Shown here: positions 16,221-24,511 of the stretch, piece by piece | Layout of the letters: every line of letters begins with the position of its first letter | Numbering within the stretch: position 1 is the stretch's first letter | Source: Hallella seregens ATCC 51272 | GTDB lineage: Bacteria; Bacteroidota; Bacteroidia; Bacteroidales; Bacteroidaceae | Direction: 5' to 3' | Assembly (NCBI RefSeq): GCF_000518545.1 | Contig: NZ_KI912451.1 | Location: 32,115-96,114, forward strand | Length of the DNA stretch: 64,000 nucleotides | Position numbers and translations under genes: made by a program | Notes under the pieces: model-generated | Told to the model about the DNA's origin: nothing | The model's input: the letters and a program-made list of their open reading frames with translations, nothing else | Databases searched by the model: none

Positions 16221-17351
16221 ATGAAGCATCTGCAAATCACTGCCCGCGCGACCGTGGTGGCCACCGTTCTGGCCCTCGTGGCCGGCTGCTCGCGCCCGGC
16301 GGGAAAGGGCGGCCGCGAGAGCTCGGCCGTGGACGGGATGAGGAACGAGGCCGTGGTGCGCACCACGCCGGTGAAGAATCAGGGCCGCAGCCCCCTGTGT
16401 TGGCTCTATGCCATGCTGGCCACCATCGAGTCGGAACACCTCATGGCGGGCGACTCCGTGAACCTCTCGACCGACTATTTGGCGCGGCAGCTGCTCGCCG
16501 ACCAGGCCCGTACCTACTTCTTCACCCGGCGCACGGCCGACGTGTCGCTGCGCGGCATGGCGTCGATGGCCCTGCAATTGCTGCAACGCTACGGGGCCGA
16601 GGACCATGATGCCTACGGCAACCGCCAGCCCGTGAACTACGACGTGCTGGCCCGCAAGGTGCGGCAGGTGGCGCGTGGGGCGGGCTCAGTGGCCCGGCTC
16701 GACGGGCGGCTGGAGAGCCTGCTCGACCGCGAGACGGGCTATGTGCCCCGCGCAGTGTTCATGTTTGGGGCCGAATACACGCCCCACGAGTTTGCCCACA
16801 GCGTGTGCCTGCCCGGCGAATACCTGTCCGTGACCAGCTTCACGCACCATCCTTTCGGCCGCGCCTTTGTGCTGGAAGTGCCCGACAACCAGCTGCGCGA
16901 CAGCTTCCTGAACGTGCCGCTCGGCGTGATGATGCGCCATGTGGAGCGTGCCCTGCGCGCCGGTCATCCCGTATGCTGGGAGGGCGACGTGAGCGAGCCC
17001 GGCTTTTGCTTTGCCGACGGCATCGCCACGATGCCCCGCCGGGTGGACGGCGCCTCGGCGCAGGCCCTGCGGCAACGCGACTTCGAGGCCCGCCGCACCA
17101 CCGACGACCACTGCATGGAACTCTGCGGACTGGCCCGCGACAGCCGGGGGCGGCGGTACTATCTGGCCAAGAACTCCTGGGGAACGGGCAACGCCCTGGG
17201 CGGCTACATGTACCTGAGCGAGGACTATGTGCGGCTCAAGACGGTGGCTGTGTACATGAGCCGCAGGGCGTGGGGCTGGGGCAACAGGCCCGTGCCGCGG
17301 CCGGCGGCACGCGATTTTTCGGGCCCCGAGCCGGCCCCTTTGAAGAAATAA
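16221..17351 (+). CDS. C1-family (papain/bleomycin hydrolase-like) cysteine peptidase lipoprotein
   Basis: 376 residues. The lipobox LVAGC places the lipidated Cys at 23, so the mature protein is a lipoprotein. The papain-like active site is visible: Q54 and C60 in PVKNQGRSPLCW, the His in DDHCMELCGLARD and the Asn in AKNSWGTGNALGGYM. The insert pattern resembles bleomycin hydrolase (C1B) more than plant papain. Probably cuts peptides at the cell surface or in the periplasm. It stands alone between a divergent U32 gene and trpS, which has its own -7 box. Lgt, encoded at 22 kb, would lipidate it. Confidence 0.88.
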   Translation: MKHLQITARATVVATVLALVAGCSRPAGKGGRESSAVDGMRNEAVVRTTPVKNQGRSPLCWLYAMLATIESEHLMAGDSVNLSTDYLARQLLADQARTYFFTRRTADVSLRGMASMALQLLQRYGAEDHDAYGNRQPVNYDVLARKVRQVARGAGSVARLDGRLESLLDRETGYVPRAVFMFGAEYTPHEFAHSVCLPGEYLSVTSFTHHPFGRAFVLEVPDNQLRDSFLNVPLGVMMRHVERALRAGHPVCWEGDVSEPGFCFADGIATMPRRVDGASAQALRQRDFEARRTTDDHCMELCGLARDSRGRRYYLAKNSWGTGNALGGYMYLSEDYVRLKTVAVYMSRRAWGWGNRPVPRPAARDFSGPEPAPLKK

Positions 17352-17354
17352 TGC

Positions 17355-17362
17355 TACCTTTG
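17355..17362 (+). promoter_or_regulatory. -7 promoter element (TACCTTTG) for trpS
   Basis: TACCTTTG lies 37 nt before the trpS ATG at 17400 and just after the C1 peptidase stop. A TTTG at 17339-17342 is only 12 nt away, shorter than the usual 19-21, so the -33 element is unclear. Confidence 0.55.
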
Positions 17363-17399
17363 CACGGCAAACGGAACAAACAGAACGTAAAACAGTATA

Positions 17400-18491
17400 A
17401 TGGGAAAGATTATCTTGACAGGTGACCGCCCTACGGGCAAGCTCCATCTGGGACACTATGTAGGCAGTCTGCGCCGTCGCGTGCAGCTGCAAAACGAGGG
17501 CGACTACGAGCGTATGTTCGTCTTTATGGCCGACGTACAGGCCTTGACCGACAACGCCGACAACCCCGAGAAGATTCGCCAGAACATTGTCGAGGTGGCG
17601 CTCGACTATCTTTCGGCCGGCCTCGACCCCGGGAAGTGCACGCTTTATATCCAGAGCTGCATACCCGAGCTGGCCGAACTCACCACCTATCTGATGAACA
17701 TCGTGAGCGTGAGCCGCGTGCAACGCAACCCCACGGTGAAGACCGAGGTGAAGATGCGCGGCTTCGAGAGCTCGTCGGTGCCCCTCGGTTTCTTCTGCTA
17801 CCCCGTGTCGCAGGCCGCCGACATCGCGGCCTTCAAGGCTACAACTATCCCTGTCGGCGAGGACCAGGAGCCGATGATTGAGCTCACGCGCGAGCTGGTG
17901 AACCGGTTTAACCAGACTTACGGGCCCGTGCTTGTGGAGCCCAGCATCATGCTGCCCGAGAACGCCACGGCCCGACGGCTGCCCGGAACCGACGGCAAGG
18001 AGAAGATGTCGAAGAGCCTCGGCAACTGCATCTACCTCTCAGACGACAAGGATACCGTGTGGGCCAAGGTGAAAAGCATGTACACCGACCCCACGCACCT
18101 CAACGTGTCAGACCCCGGACACGTGGAGGGCAACGCCGTGTTCACCTATCTCGACGCTTTCTCCACCGACCAGGACTTCGCTGATTTCTGGCCCGAATTC
18201 CGCAATCTGGACGAGCTCAAGGCCGCCTACACGGCCGGAGGCATCGGCGACATGAAGTGCAAGAAGCTGTTGAACAGCGTCATCGACCGCATGCTCGACC
18301 CCATTCGCCGCCGCCGCCGGGAGTACGAACAGGACATTCCGGAGATATTCAACATCCTGAAGCGGGGCTCCGATGCCGCCCGCGAGGCGGCCGCCCAGAC
18401 CATGGACGAGGTGCGTCGGGCCATGCGCATCAACTATTTTGACGATGCCGCGCTCATCCGGGAACAGACCGAGAAGTTCAGAAAAACCTGA
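17400..18491 (+). CDS. trpS: Tryptophanyl-tRNA synthetase
   Basis: A 363-residue class I aminoacyl-tRNA synthetase that charges tRNA-Trp. The HIGH-like motif is GKLHLGHYVG (residues 13-22) and the KMSKS motif is KEKMSKSLGN near residue 200. MADVQALTD, the dimer and Trp pocket segment QAADIAAFKA, and VPVGEDQ-like PVGEDQEP are all in place. Length is normal for the family. The stop codon (18489-18491) lies inside the first unit of a 22-bp repeat array, so the 3' untranslated region begins with repeats. Confidence 0.97.
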   Translation: MGKIILTGDRPTGKLHLGHYVGSLRRRVQLQNEGDYERMFVFMADVQALTDNADNPEKIRQNIVEVALDYLSAGLDPGKCTLYIQSCIPELAELTTYLMNIVSVSRVQRNPTVKTEVKMRGFESSSVPLGFFCYPVSQAADIAAFKATTIPVGEDQEPMIELTRELVNRFNQTYGPVLVEPSIMLPENATARRLPGTDGKEKMSKSLGNCIYLSDDKDTVWAKVKSMYTDPTHLNVSDPGHVEGNAVFTYLDAFSTDQDFADFWPEFRNLDELKAAYTAGGIGDMKCKKLLNSVIDRMLDPIRRRRREYEQDIPEIFNILKRGSDAAREAAAQTMDEVRRAMRINYFDDAALIREQTEKFRKT

Positions 18492-18553
18492 TTCGGCACG
18501 AAAGAAAGCCTGACTCGGCACGAAGGAAAGCCTGACCCGGCACGAAGCCTATC
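18488..18553. repeat. 22-bp tandem array at the trpS stop (3 units)
   Basis: Units begin at 18488, 18510 and 18532, each 22 bp and starting CTGAYYCGGCACGAA. The first unit contains the trpS TGA. The remainder of the gap to the tRNA (18554-18822) holds the tRNA promoter and no gene. Confidence 0.8.
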
Positions 18554-18710
18554 CTTTGCAGCCTGGCCCTGTCCGCCCTCTTCTTGGGTGCACGGAGCCA
18601 GGCTTTTCCAACACTGACGAGTAGCCCGCCCGTCGTGCACCGTCCCTGCACAAGTCCAACAGACAGCGGGGAAACTGCCATCACGGCGTGACAGTTTTTC
18701 GGTCGTTTTC

Positions 18711-18741
18711 TTGTGATTTCGAGAAAAATGCCTTATCTTTG
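18711..18741 (+). promoter_or_regulatory. Promoter for tRNA-Arg (TTG-N20-TATCTTTG)
   Basis: TTG at 18711-18713 and TATCTTTG at 18734-18741 are separated by 20 nt, a full match to the Bacteroidetes housekeeping promoter, about 80 nt upstream of the mature tRNA. Confidence 0.75.
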
Positions 18742-18822
18742 CACGGCAGACGCGTCGTTGCAGCCCCTCGAACGGATGCAGCCAGCCCCTTGGACGGACA
18801 CAGACGACGCGATGAAGCACGG

Positions 18823-18894
18823 GCTCTGATAGTTCAATGGATAGAACGGAGGTTTCCTAAACCTTTGATCCGGGTTCGATTCCCGGTCGGAGTA
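18823..18894 (+). tRNA. tRNA-Arg, anticodon CCU
   Basis: The cloverleaf can be folded by hand. The acceptor stem GCTCTGA / TCGGAGT has two G-U pairs. The D stem is GTTC / GAAC, and the anticodon stem GAGGT / ACCTT encloses the loop TTCCTAA with anticodon CCT at 18856-18858. The T arm is CCGGG-TTCGATT-CCCGG and the discriminator base is A18894. CCA is not encoded. It reads the codon AGG. Confidence 0.95.
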
Positions 18895-18964
18895 CAAGGT
18901 CCAACGCCTACAGCTCCCTTGTTGCGGCGGGCAAACAGGGCCTTTTTGGATTATCAGACTGCTT

Positions 18965-19063
18965 ATGAAGCCCGGCAAGACCATCACACTACTCCTTTTT
19001 CTGTTCATGCTCACGGGATGAACGCCGGTGCACGGCGGCTCTGTCGCAGCACTGTTACCCTAA
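18965..19063 (+). pseudogene. Possible mini-lipoprotein with a stop at the lipobox Cys
   Basis: ATG at 18965 opens a classic lipoprotein signal sequence (MKPGKTITLLLFLFMLTG), but the codon where the lipobox Cys belongs is TGA (19019-19021). The frame then continues for 13 codons (TPVHGG...ALLP) to TAA at 19061-19063. A one-base change from TGC or TGT to TGA would explain it. It lies just after tRNA-Arg. It may be a decayed tiny lipoprotein or a chance match. Confidence 0.3.
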
Positions 19064-19095
19064 GTTTATGACCCATTAGCCAATACTCATCTATC

Positions 19096-19893
19096 ATGTT
19101 TGGAGCAATTATCGGAGACATCATCGGTTCGCGTTTCGAGTTTGACGAGACGCCGGAGAGCCAGTTCGACCTGTTTATGGACAAGCCGCGGTGCAACTAC
19201 ACCGACGACACCGTGATGACCGTGGCCGTGGCCGACGCTATACTGAACGGCCGCGACTACCGCACGGCCCTGCACGACTGGGGCAACCGCTACCCTCAAC
19301 CCAAAGGCGGCTACGGCGACATGTTCGGAGAGTGGCTGCGTGCGGCCGACCCCGCGCCGCACAACTCGTGGGGAAACGGGGCGGCCATGCGCGTGTCGGC
19401 CGTGGGCTGGCTGTTCGACGACTACGACGAGGTGCTGCGCCAGGCCCGTCTCTGCACCATTTGCAGCCATCTGCACAAGGAGGCCGTCAGGGGGGCACAG
19501 TGCGTCGCCACGCTCGTCTACTGGTTGCGCACGTGCCGCATGACCAAGGAAGAGATTGAAGGTGCCGTCAAACGTAATTTTGGCTACGAGCTGCCGCGGC
19601 TGCGCGACATCTACAAGATAGGGGCAGAAGGCCACTTCGACGCCTCGTGTCAGGAGACAGTGCCGTGGGCCATCCGCTGTTTTCTGGAGAGTGAGAACTT
19701 TGAAGACGCCATCCGCAAGGCGGTGATGGCACGCGGCGACGCCGACACCAAGGCGGCTATCTGCGGTGCACTGGCCGAGGCTTTCTACGACATTCCCGAG
19801 CAATTCTACGAAAAGGCGTGCTCATATCTGGAGCCCGACATGCTCGACGTGGTGCAACAGTACTGTAACAGGGTGCAGGAGGGGCTCGGCTAA
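19096..19893 (+). CDS. ADP-ribosylglycohydrolase family protein
   Basis: 265 residues of the DraG/ARH-like all-alpha fold, which removes ADP-ribose from proteins or small molecules using two Mg ions. Metal-binding motifs are at the N-terminus (GAIIGDIIGSRFEF and YTDDTVMT), in the middle (WGNGAAMRVSAVGW) and near the C-terminus (ARGDADTKAAI, where many family members have GGDTDT). Length is typical for the short bacterial class. It stands alone with no adjacent ADP-ribosyltransferase, so its substrate is unknown. Confidence 0.9.
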   Translation: MFGAIIGDIIGSRFEFDETPESQFDLFMDKPRCNYTDDTVMTVAVADAILNGRDYRTALHDWGNRYPQPKGGYGDMFGEWLRAADPAPHNSWGNGAAMRVSAVGWLFDDYDEVLRQARLCTICSHLHKEAVRGAQCVATLVYWLRTCRMTKEEIEGAVKRNFGYELPRLRDIYKIGAEGHFDASCQETVPWAIRCFLESENFEDAIRKAVMARGDADTKAAICGALAEAFYDIPEQFYEKACSYLEPDMLDVVQQYCNRVQEGLG

Positions 19894-19912
19894 GAGCCCT
19901 TCCTCACGCTGT

Positions 19913-20060
19913 TTCCTGCTCTGCGGCTCCTCGTCTCCCGCCCGCCGCTCCTCACGCAGAGCCGCGGAGAGAGGGAGTTTTTCAGTTTTTCTTCTGTTTA
20001 AACAGCTCTGCGGCTCCGCGTGAAACCGAAATTGAGGCTCACGCAGAGCCGCAGCGTTGG
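19913..20060. repeat. CTCACGCAGAGCCGCGG repeat copies in both orientations
   Basis: Direct copies of CTCACGCAGAGCCGC start at 19951 and 20038, 87 bp apart (one less than 4 x 22). Between them is an inverted copy, CTCTGCGGCTCCGCGTGA (near 20006), and a weaker version, CTCACGCT, lies at 19913. This fills the gap between the convergent ADP-ribosylglycohydrolase and CoA-transferase genes. The same family occurs at 45.7, 46.75 and 63.9 kb. Confidence 0.75.
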
Positions 20061-20110
20061 TGGAGGGGCTGGCCAAAAGCGCAGCGTGAGAGGCGCAGGG
20101 GCCGGAACTC

Positions 20111-21643
20111 CTATTTGAGATATTCGGCGAAATTGGTGAGTCGCATGTCTCCTTTACGCAAGAAAGTGTCGTGGAAAGCCAGGGCGGCTGTCATGCTCTG
20201 CGGCTCGTGGCCCACGGGAGCCACGTGCTGCAGGTAGTCGCGCAGCAGCGGACGGTAGTCCGGATGGGCGCAGTGCTCGATGATTTCGTGGGCGCGTCGC
20301 ACGGGGCCCTTGCCGCGCAGGTCGGCCACGCCCTGCTCGGTCACGATGACATCCACGTCGTGCTCGGTGGAGTCCACGTGGCAGCACATGGGCACGATGG
20401 CCGAAATCTTGCCGCCTTTGGCCACGGACGGCGTGGTGAAGACGCTGATATAGCCGTTGCGCTCGTAGTCGCACGAGCCGCCGATGCCGTTCATCAGGGC
20501 CGAGCCGCACACGTGGCTGGAGTTCTCGTTGCCGTAGATGTCGCACTCGAGAGCCGTGTTCAGGGCGATGACACCCAGTCGGCGGATGACCTCCGGCGAG
20601 TTGGCCACCTCGCATTGGCGGATGGTGAGGTGCTGCGACAGGTAGTCCATGTTGTCGTAAACGCGCTGCAGACACTCGTTGGTCACGGTCATGGCGGTGG
20701 CCGAAGCGTCGATAATCTTGCCCTTGAGCATCCAGTCTATGGCTGCGTCCTGCACCACTTCGCTGTACACATTGAACCTTGGAATGCCCGGATGCGTACC
20801 CAGCGCGGCCAGCACGGCATTGCCCGTGGCGCCCACTCCGCTCTGTATGGGCAGGAACTGGGGCGGTATGCGGCCGGCCTTGAGGTCGGCCACGAGGAAC
20901 TCGGCCAGGTTGTTTCCGATGGCGGCGGTGAACTCGTCGACGGCCTTGAAGGCGCGCGCCTCCTCGGGAATGCAGCATTCCACCACGCCCACAATCTTCT
21001 TCGGGTCGATGCTGATGTAGTTTTCGCCCAGACGGTCGTAGGGCCGGATGACGTTCATCGGGCCCCGCCCCGAGCCGTTGTCGCCTGGCTCGTAGGTGTC
21101 GTGGAGCAGTCGGGCGTTGGGGTTGTGAAAGGTGTTGAGCTCCAGGATGACGCGCTTGGCCAGGCGGGCAGCCGTGGTGGCGATGCCACCGGCCGTGGTG
21201 AGGTAGGCGCGGCACTCGTCGGTGCCCTCGTCGATGCCGCTCACTTCGAGGATGGCCCAGTCGAACTCGCCGTAGAATCCGTGGCGCATGCGCTCGCTCA
21301 TGTGGCCCAGGTGCATGTCCTCGTAGTCCACTTCGCCCAGGTTGGTGTGGGTGCGGAAGTCCTTGTTGGTGGAGAACGGTGCGCGGAAAGCGATGGCGTG
21401 GGCATTGGCCATGTCGCCCTCGACGCTCTGGCACGACGAGGCACCGGTGTAGATGCCCACGGCAAAGGGCCGTCCCGACTCGTGCTCGCGGACGGCACGG
21501 CGGGATAGTTCGCGGAATACGGCCTTGGGATTGCCGTTGGGGGTGAAGCCGCTTAGGGCCAGTTTGTCCTGATCGTGGATGAGGGATGCCGCCTCGGCGG
21601 GTGTCATTCTGGTGTAGGTCATATCTGTTTGATCTTGGGTCAT
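20111..21643 (-). CDS. Acetyl-CoA hydrolase/transferase family (succinyl-CoA:acetate CoA-transferase-like)
   Basis: A 510-residue class I CoA-transferase of the Cat1/AarC type, which moves CoA between acyl donors such as succinyl-CoA and acetate. The likely catalytic Glu lies in NVYSEVVQDA. Family segments SGFTPNGNPKAVFREL, YTGASSCQSVEGDMA, LPIQSGVGATGNAVLAAL and IGGSCDYERNGYISVFTTPS are all present. Three in-frame ATGs (21643, 21622, 21607) are possible; 21643 lies about 18 nt after the -7 box and is kept. In a succinate/acetate-forming anaerobe it would fit with FrdCAB in this window. Confidence 0.9.
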   Translation of the reverse strand: MTQDQTDMTYTRMTPAEAASLIHDQDKLALSGFTPNGNPKAVFRELSRRAVREHESGRPFAVGIYTGASSCQSVEGDMANAHAIAFRAPFSTNKDFRTHTNLGEVDYEDMHLGHMSERMRHGFYGEFDWAILEVSGIDEGTDECRAYLTTAGGIATTAARLAKRVILELNTFHNPNARLLHDTYEPGDNGSGRGPMNVIRPYDRLGENYISIDPKKIVGVVECCIPEEARAFKAVDEFTAAIGNNLAEFLVADLKAGRIPPQFLPIQSGVGATGNAVLAALGTHPGIPRFNVYSEVVQDAAIDWMLKGKIIDASATAMTVTNECLQRVYDNMDYLSQHLTIRQCEVANSPEVIRRLGVIALNTALECDIYGNENSSHVCGSALMNGIGGSCDYERNGYISVFTTPSVAKGGKISAIVPMCCHVDSTEHDVDVIVTEQGVADLRGKGPVRRAHEIIEHCAHPDYRPLLRDYLQHVAPVGHEPQSMTAALAFHDTFLRKGDMRLTNFAEYLK

Positions 21644-21660
21644 GCGTTGGTTTCAACGGA

Positions 21661-21712
21661 CAAAGATACACAATTTACGAGAAAGGCCGCTTGATTGCGG
21701 CCTTTCTTTTTG
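21661..21712. promoter_or_regulatory. CoA-transferase -7 box and adjacent strong hairpin
   Basis: The minus-strand TATCTTTG is at 21661-21668. Just upstream of it, the plus strand reads AGAAAGGCCGC, a 6-nt loop, then GCGGCCTTTCTTTTT (about 21680-21712), a terminator-like hairpin pointing in plus direction although no plus-strand gene precedes it. On the minus strand it could end lgt transcripts, with a poor U-tract. Confidence 0.5.
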
Positions 21713-21802
21713 GGGTTTTTCAAATAAATGTGGATCTGTGGGGCCGTAGGCGACAGAGAGTCGTGCCGGTGGTGGCCTGATGGCGGGGCGGCAGCCTCGC
21801 CG

Positions 21803-21934
21803 TGACGGCCCCGTCATGGCCCTGCGACGACGCCGTAAACGCCGCGCGATTACGGCGTAGCGGCAGCGCGATTACGACGCAACGGCCCTGCGATTGCGGC
21901 GTGATGATGGGGCGACGGCGCGCCGGTGGCGGTG
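21803..21934. repeat. 22-bp tandem array, ACGGCG/GATTACG family, locus B (6 units)
   Basis: Units start at 21803, 21825, 21847, 21869, 21891 and 21913, all 22 bp, with cores GACGCCGTAAACGC, GATTACGGCGTAGCGG, GATTACGACGCAACGG and GATTGCGGCGTGATG. Found in the 319-bp gap between the CoA-transferase start and the lgt end; no gene is seen in that gap. Confidence 0.85.
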
Positions 21935-21962
21935 GCGAGGGCCCGTGATGCGCCGCCGGCGG

Positions 21963-22814
21963 CTACTTGGCCCCGAGCTTTCGCATGCCTTTACGGCCGA
22001 ACATGCAGTAGAGGCCGATGGCGATGAACGGGATGGAGAGTAGCTGGCCCATGTCGAGCGGCATGCCCGACTCGAAGTCTACCTGGATGTCCTTGGTGTA
22101 TTCGATGAAGAAGCGGGCGGTGAACACCAGCGTGATGCAGAGCCCGAAGAAGTAGCCCGTGCCCACACGGTCGCGCCGGCGACGGTAAACGGCGTAGATG
22201 GCGAAGAAGAAGAGGGCGTAGGCCAGGGCCTCGTAGAGCTGGCCGGGATGGCGCGGATGGGAGTCCACGCGCTCGAAGATGAAGGCCCAGGGCACGTCGG
22301 TCACCTTGCCGATAATCTCTGAATTCATGAGGTTGCCCAGCCGGATGAAAGTGGCCGTGATGCAGGAACAGACGCCCATATTGTCGAGCACCGTCCACAC
22401 GGGCACCTTGACGTTGCGGCTGTAGAGCAGAATGGCCAGTATCATACCGATAACTCCGCCGTGCGAGGCGAGGCCCTCGAAGCCCACATACCTCCAAGAG
22501 CCGTCGGGCATGTGGTGGATGGGCAGCAGCATCTCCACGAAGTGGGTCCACGAGGAGAGGAAATAGTCGGGCTGGTAGAACAGGCAGTGGCCTAGCCGCG
22601 CACCGATGAGCACGCTCAAAAAGATGTAGACAAAGAGGGGGTCGAGCTTCTCGTCGGCGATGCTCTGCTCCTTGTAGAGCCGGCGCATGAGCAGATAGCC
22701 CAGCAGCAGACCCACAAGCCAGCACATGGAATACCAGCGTATGCCGAAGCTGCCAAGGTGGAATATCACCTCGCTGGGGTTCCAGACAATGTATAACAAT
22801 TCAAAATTCATCAT
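21963..22814 (-). CDS. lgt: Prolipoprotein diacylglyceryl transferase
   Basis: A 283-residue inner-membrane enzyme that attaches diacylglycerol to the lipobox Cys of prolipoproteins, the first step of lipoprotein maturation. Signature segments are GARLGHCLFYQPDYF, GLASHGGVIGM and the Lgt motif RLGNLMNSEIIG, followed by HPGQLYEAL. About seven hydrophobic helices are visible. The annotated start MMNFELLYI coincides with a copy of the ATTTTGAATTG repeat that fills the upstream gap, so the first six residues are repeat-derived. Substrates encoded in this window include the C1 and two C10 peptidases. Confidence 0.96.
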   Translation of the reverse strand: MMNFELLYIVWNPSEVIFHLGSFGIRWYSMCWLVGLLLGYLLMRRLYKEQSIADEKLDPLFVYIFLSVLIGARLGHCLFYQPDYFLSSWTHFVEMLLPIHHMPDGSWRYVGFEGLASHGGVIGMILAILLYSRNVKVPVWTVLDNMGVCSCITATFIRLGNLMNSEIIGKVTDVPWAFIFERVDSHPRHPGQLYEALAYALFFFAIYAVYRRRRDRVGTGYFFGLCITLVFTARFFIEYTKDIQVDFESGMPLDMGQLLSIPFIAIGLYCMFGRKGMRKLGAK

Positions 22815-22930
22815 TCAAAATTCAAAATTAACCTGAACGTTAGCAATTCAAAATTCATCATTCAAAATTCAAAATGAAGCTGCAAGCCCCGTTGTTTTGT
22901 GATCGTTGGCAATTCAAAATTGAGCATTCA
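22797..22930. repeat. CAATTCAAAATTCATCATTCAAAATT repeat cluster
   Basis: Copies of CAATTCAAAATTC start at 22797, 22844 and 22910 (spacings 47 and 66). Each is followed by ATCATTCAAAATTCAAAAT or a shortened form. This AT-rich cluster contrasts with the G+C-rich surroundings and runs into the lgt start codon. It otherwise fills the gap between lgt and ychF. Confidence 0.8.
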
Positions 22931-23001
22931 GCATTCAAAATTGGTGAGCAGTCCCGGTATTTCGTTGCCCTTTCCTTGGGGAGGGAGGCGGGGGAGACTA
23001 C

Positions 23002-24105
23002 CTACACGTTGAACCTGAAGTGCATGATGTCGCCGTCCTGCACCACATATTCCTTGCCCTCGATGCCGAGCTTGCCGGCCTCGCGCACGGCACTCTCGGA
23101 GCCGTATTGCAGGTAATCCTCGTATTTGATGACCTCGGCGCGGATGAATCCTTTCTCGAAGTCGGTGTGGATGACGCCGGCACACTGCGGTGCTTTCCAG
23201 CCCTTGTGGAAGGTCCAGGCCTTCACCTCCATCTCGCCGGCCGTGATAAAGGTCTGCAGGTTGAGCAGGTGGTAGGCCTTTTTGATGAGGCGGTTCACGC
23301 CGCTCTCCTCCAGTCCCAGCTCGTCGAGGAAGAGCTGCTTGTCCTCGTAGCTGTCGAGCGAGGCAATGTCTTCCTCGGTCTTGGCGGCGATGACCATGGC
23401 CTCGGCCCCCTCCCGGGCGGCCATCTCCTCAATCTGGCGGCTGTAGGCGTTGCCCTCCCGGGCGGCCGTCTCGTCCACGTTGCACACGTAGAGCACGGGT
23501 TTGGTGGTGAGCAGGAAGAGGTCGCGGGCGGCCTGCTGCTCCTCCTTGCTGTCGAAGGCGACGCTGCGGGCGTTCTGTCCCTGGGCCAGCGCGGCCTTGT
23601 AGGCCTTGAGCACGCCCACGAGCACCTTGGCATCCTTGTTGCCCGTGGCGGCGATTTTCTCCTGCTTGGGCAGCTGCGACTCCACGGTCTCGAGGTCCTT
23701 GAGCTGGAGCTCGGTGTCGATGATTTCCTTGTCGGCAATGGGATCTACGGCCATACCGCCCTCGCGCACCACGTTGTCGTCGTCGAAGCAGCGGATGACG
23801 TGGATGATGGCGTCGCACTCACGGATGTTGCCCAGGAACTTGTTGCCCAGCCCCTCGCCCTTGGAGGCGCCTCGCACCAGCCCAGCAATGTCGACAATCT
23901 CGCAGGTGGCGGGCACGATGCGGCCCGGATGCACAATCTCGGCCAGGCGCGCAAGCCGCTCGTCGGGCACGGTGATGACCCCCAGGTTGGGCTCTATCGT
24001 ACAAAAAGGAAAGTTGGCTGCCTGTGCCTTGGCACTGGACAGGCAGTTGAACAAGGTGGACTTGCCTACGTTGGGCAGGCCCACAATACCACATTTTAAT
24101 GCCAT
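23002..24105 (-). CDS. ychF: Redox-regulated ATPase YchF (Obg-family P-loop protein)
   Basis: A 367-residue Obg-related P-loop ATPase that binds ribosomes. Walker A is GLPNVGKSTLFNCL (residues 8-21), switch region ANFPFCTIEPN, G3 DIAGLVRGASKGEGLGN. The specificity motif NVDE replaces the GTP-selective NKxD, as expected for ATP-using YchF. A coiled-coil insertion (about 120-200) and the C-terminal TGS domain (AWTFHKGWKAPQCAGVIHTDFEKGFIRAEV) are complete. A -7 box TACCTTTG (24137-24144) gives a leader of about 25 nt. Confidence 0.97.
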   Translation of the reverse strand: MALKCGIVGLPNVGKSTLFNCLSSAKAQAANFPFCTIEPNLGVITVPDERLARLAEIVHPGRIVPATCEIVDIAGLVRGASKGEGLGNKFLGNIRECDAIIHVIRCFDDDNVVREGGMAVDPIADKEIIDTELQLKDLETVESQLPKQEKIAATGNKDAKVLVGVLKAYKAALAQGQNARSVAFDSKEEQQAARDLFLLTTKPVLYVCNVDETAAREGNAYSRQIEEMAAREGAEAMVIAAKTEEDIASLDSYEDKQLFLDELGLEESGVNRLIKKAYHLLNLQTFITAGEMEVKAWTFHKGWKAPQCAGVIHTDFEKGFIRAEVIKYEDYLQYGSESAVREAGKLGIEGKEYVVQDGDIMHFRFNV

Positions 24106-24136
24106 ATCTGTTGATAAACGTTTATATTCCAGTGTG

Positions 24137-24144
24137 CAAAGGTA
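24137..24144 (-). promoter_or_regulatory. -7 promoter element (TACCTTTG) for ychF
   Basis: A match to TAnnTTTG on the minus strand, 31 nt before the ychF ATG at 24105. No -33 element stands out. Confidence 0.5.
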
Positions 24145-24238
24145 CGAAAAAGGCGGGACAAACCCTTAGGTTTGCGGGGGAAACGCAGCGAAAGACGCAG
24201 CTGCGGCACAGCTGCGGGGCAGGGTGGTGCTTGTGTTT

Positions 24239-24511
24239 TTATTTGTCGTAGTGGTATCGCATGGCCAATACGTAGACGTACAACCTGCCGCTTTCGTCCA
24301 CAGAATAGATGATGCGGTGCTCGTGGTTGATACGCCGCGACCATTTCCCGGCAAGCCCAAATCTAAGAGGTTCGGGCTTGCCAATGCCGGTAAAGGGATG
24401 CCCGGAGATGTCTTTCAGGAGGTCGGTAATGCGTCGCATGATGGCTTTGTTACCCGACTTCTTCCAATATTCCAGGTCGGCTTGGGCTTGTTTCAGCAGG
24501 ATTATTTCCAT
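24239..24511 (-). CDS. yoeB: YoeB-family mRNA interferase toxin
   Basis: A 90-residue Txe/YoeB toxin that enters the ribosomal A site and cuts mRNA. The core GIGKPEPLRFGLAGKWSRRI, then NHEHRIIYSV and the C-terminal RYHYDK carry the catalytic Glu, Arg, His and Tyr expected from E. coli YoeB. It overlaps the antitoxin gene by 10 bp, the usual arrangement for tight co-translation. Downstream it runs toward ychF on the same strand. The system looks intact. Confidence 0.95.
   Translation of the reverse strand: MEIILLKQAQADLEYWKKSGNKAIMRRITDLLKDISGHPFTGIGKPEPLRFGLAGKWSRRINHEHRIIYSVDESGRLYVYVLAMRYHYDK

Noticed and set aside
13999..16224. A 741-codon plus-strand frame across SpoU, SufE and U32 genes
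   Set aside because: It covers three well-supported minus-strand genes and has no recognisable domain.
19019..19021. Selenocysteine or reassigned TGA at the lipobox
   Set aside because: No SECIS-like hairpin is obvious and lipidation needs Cys; a point mutation is simpler.
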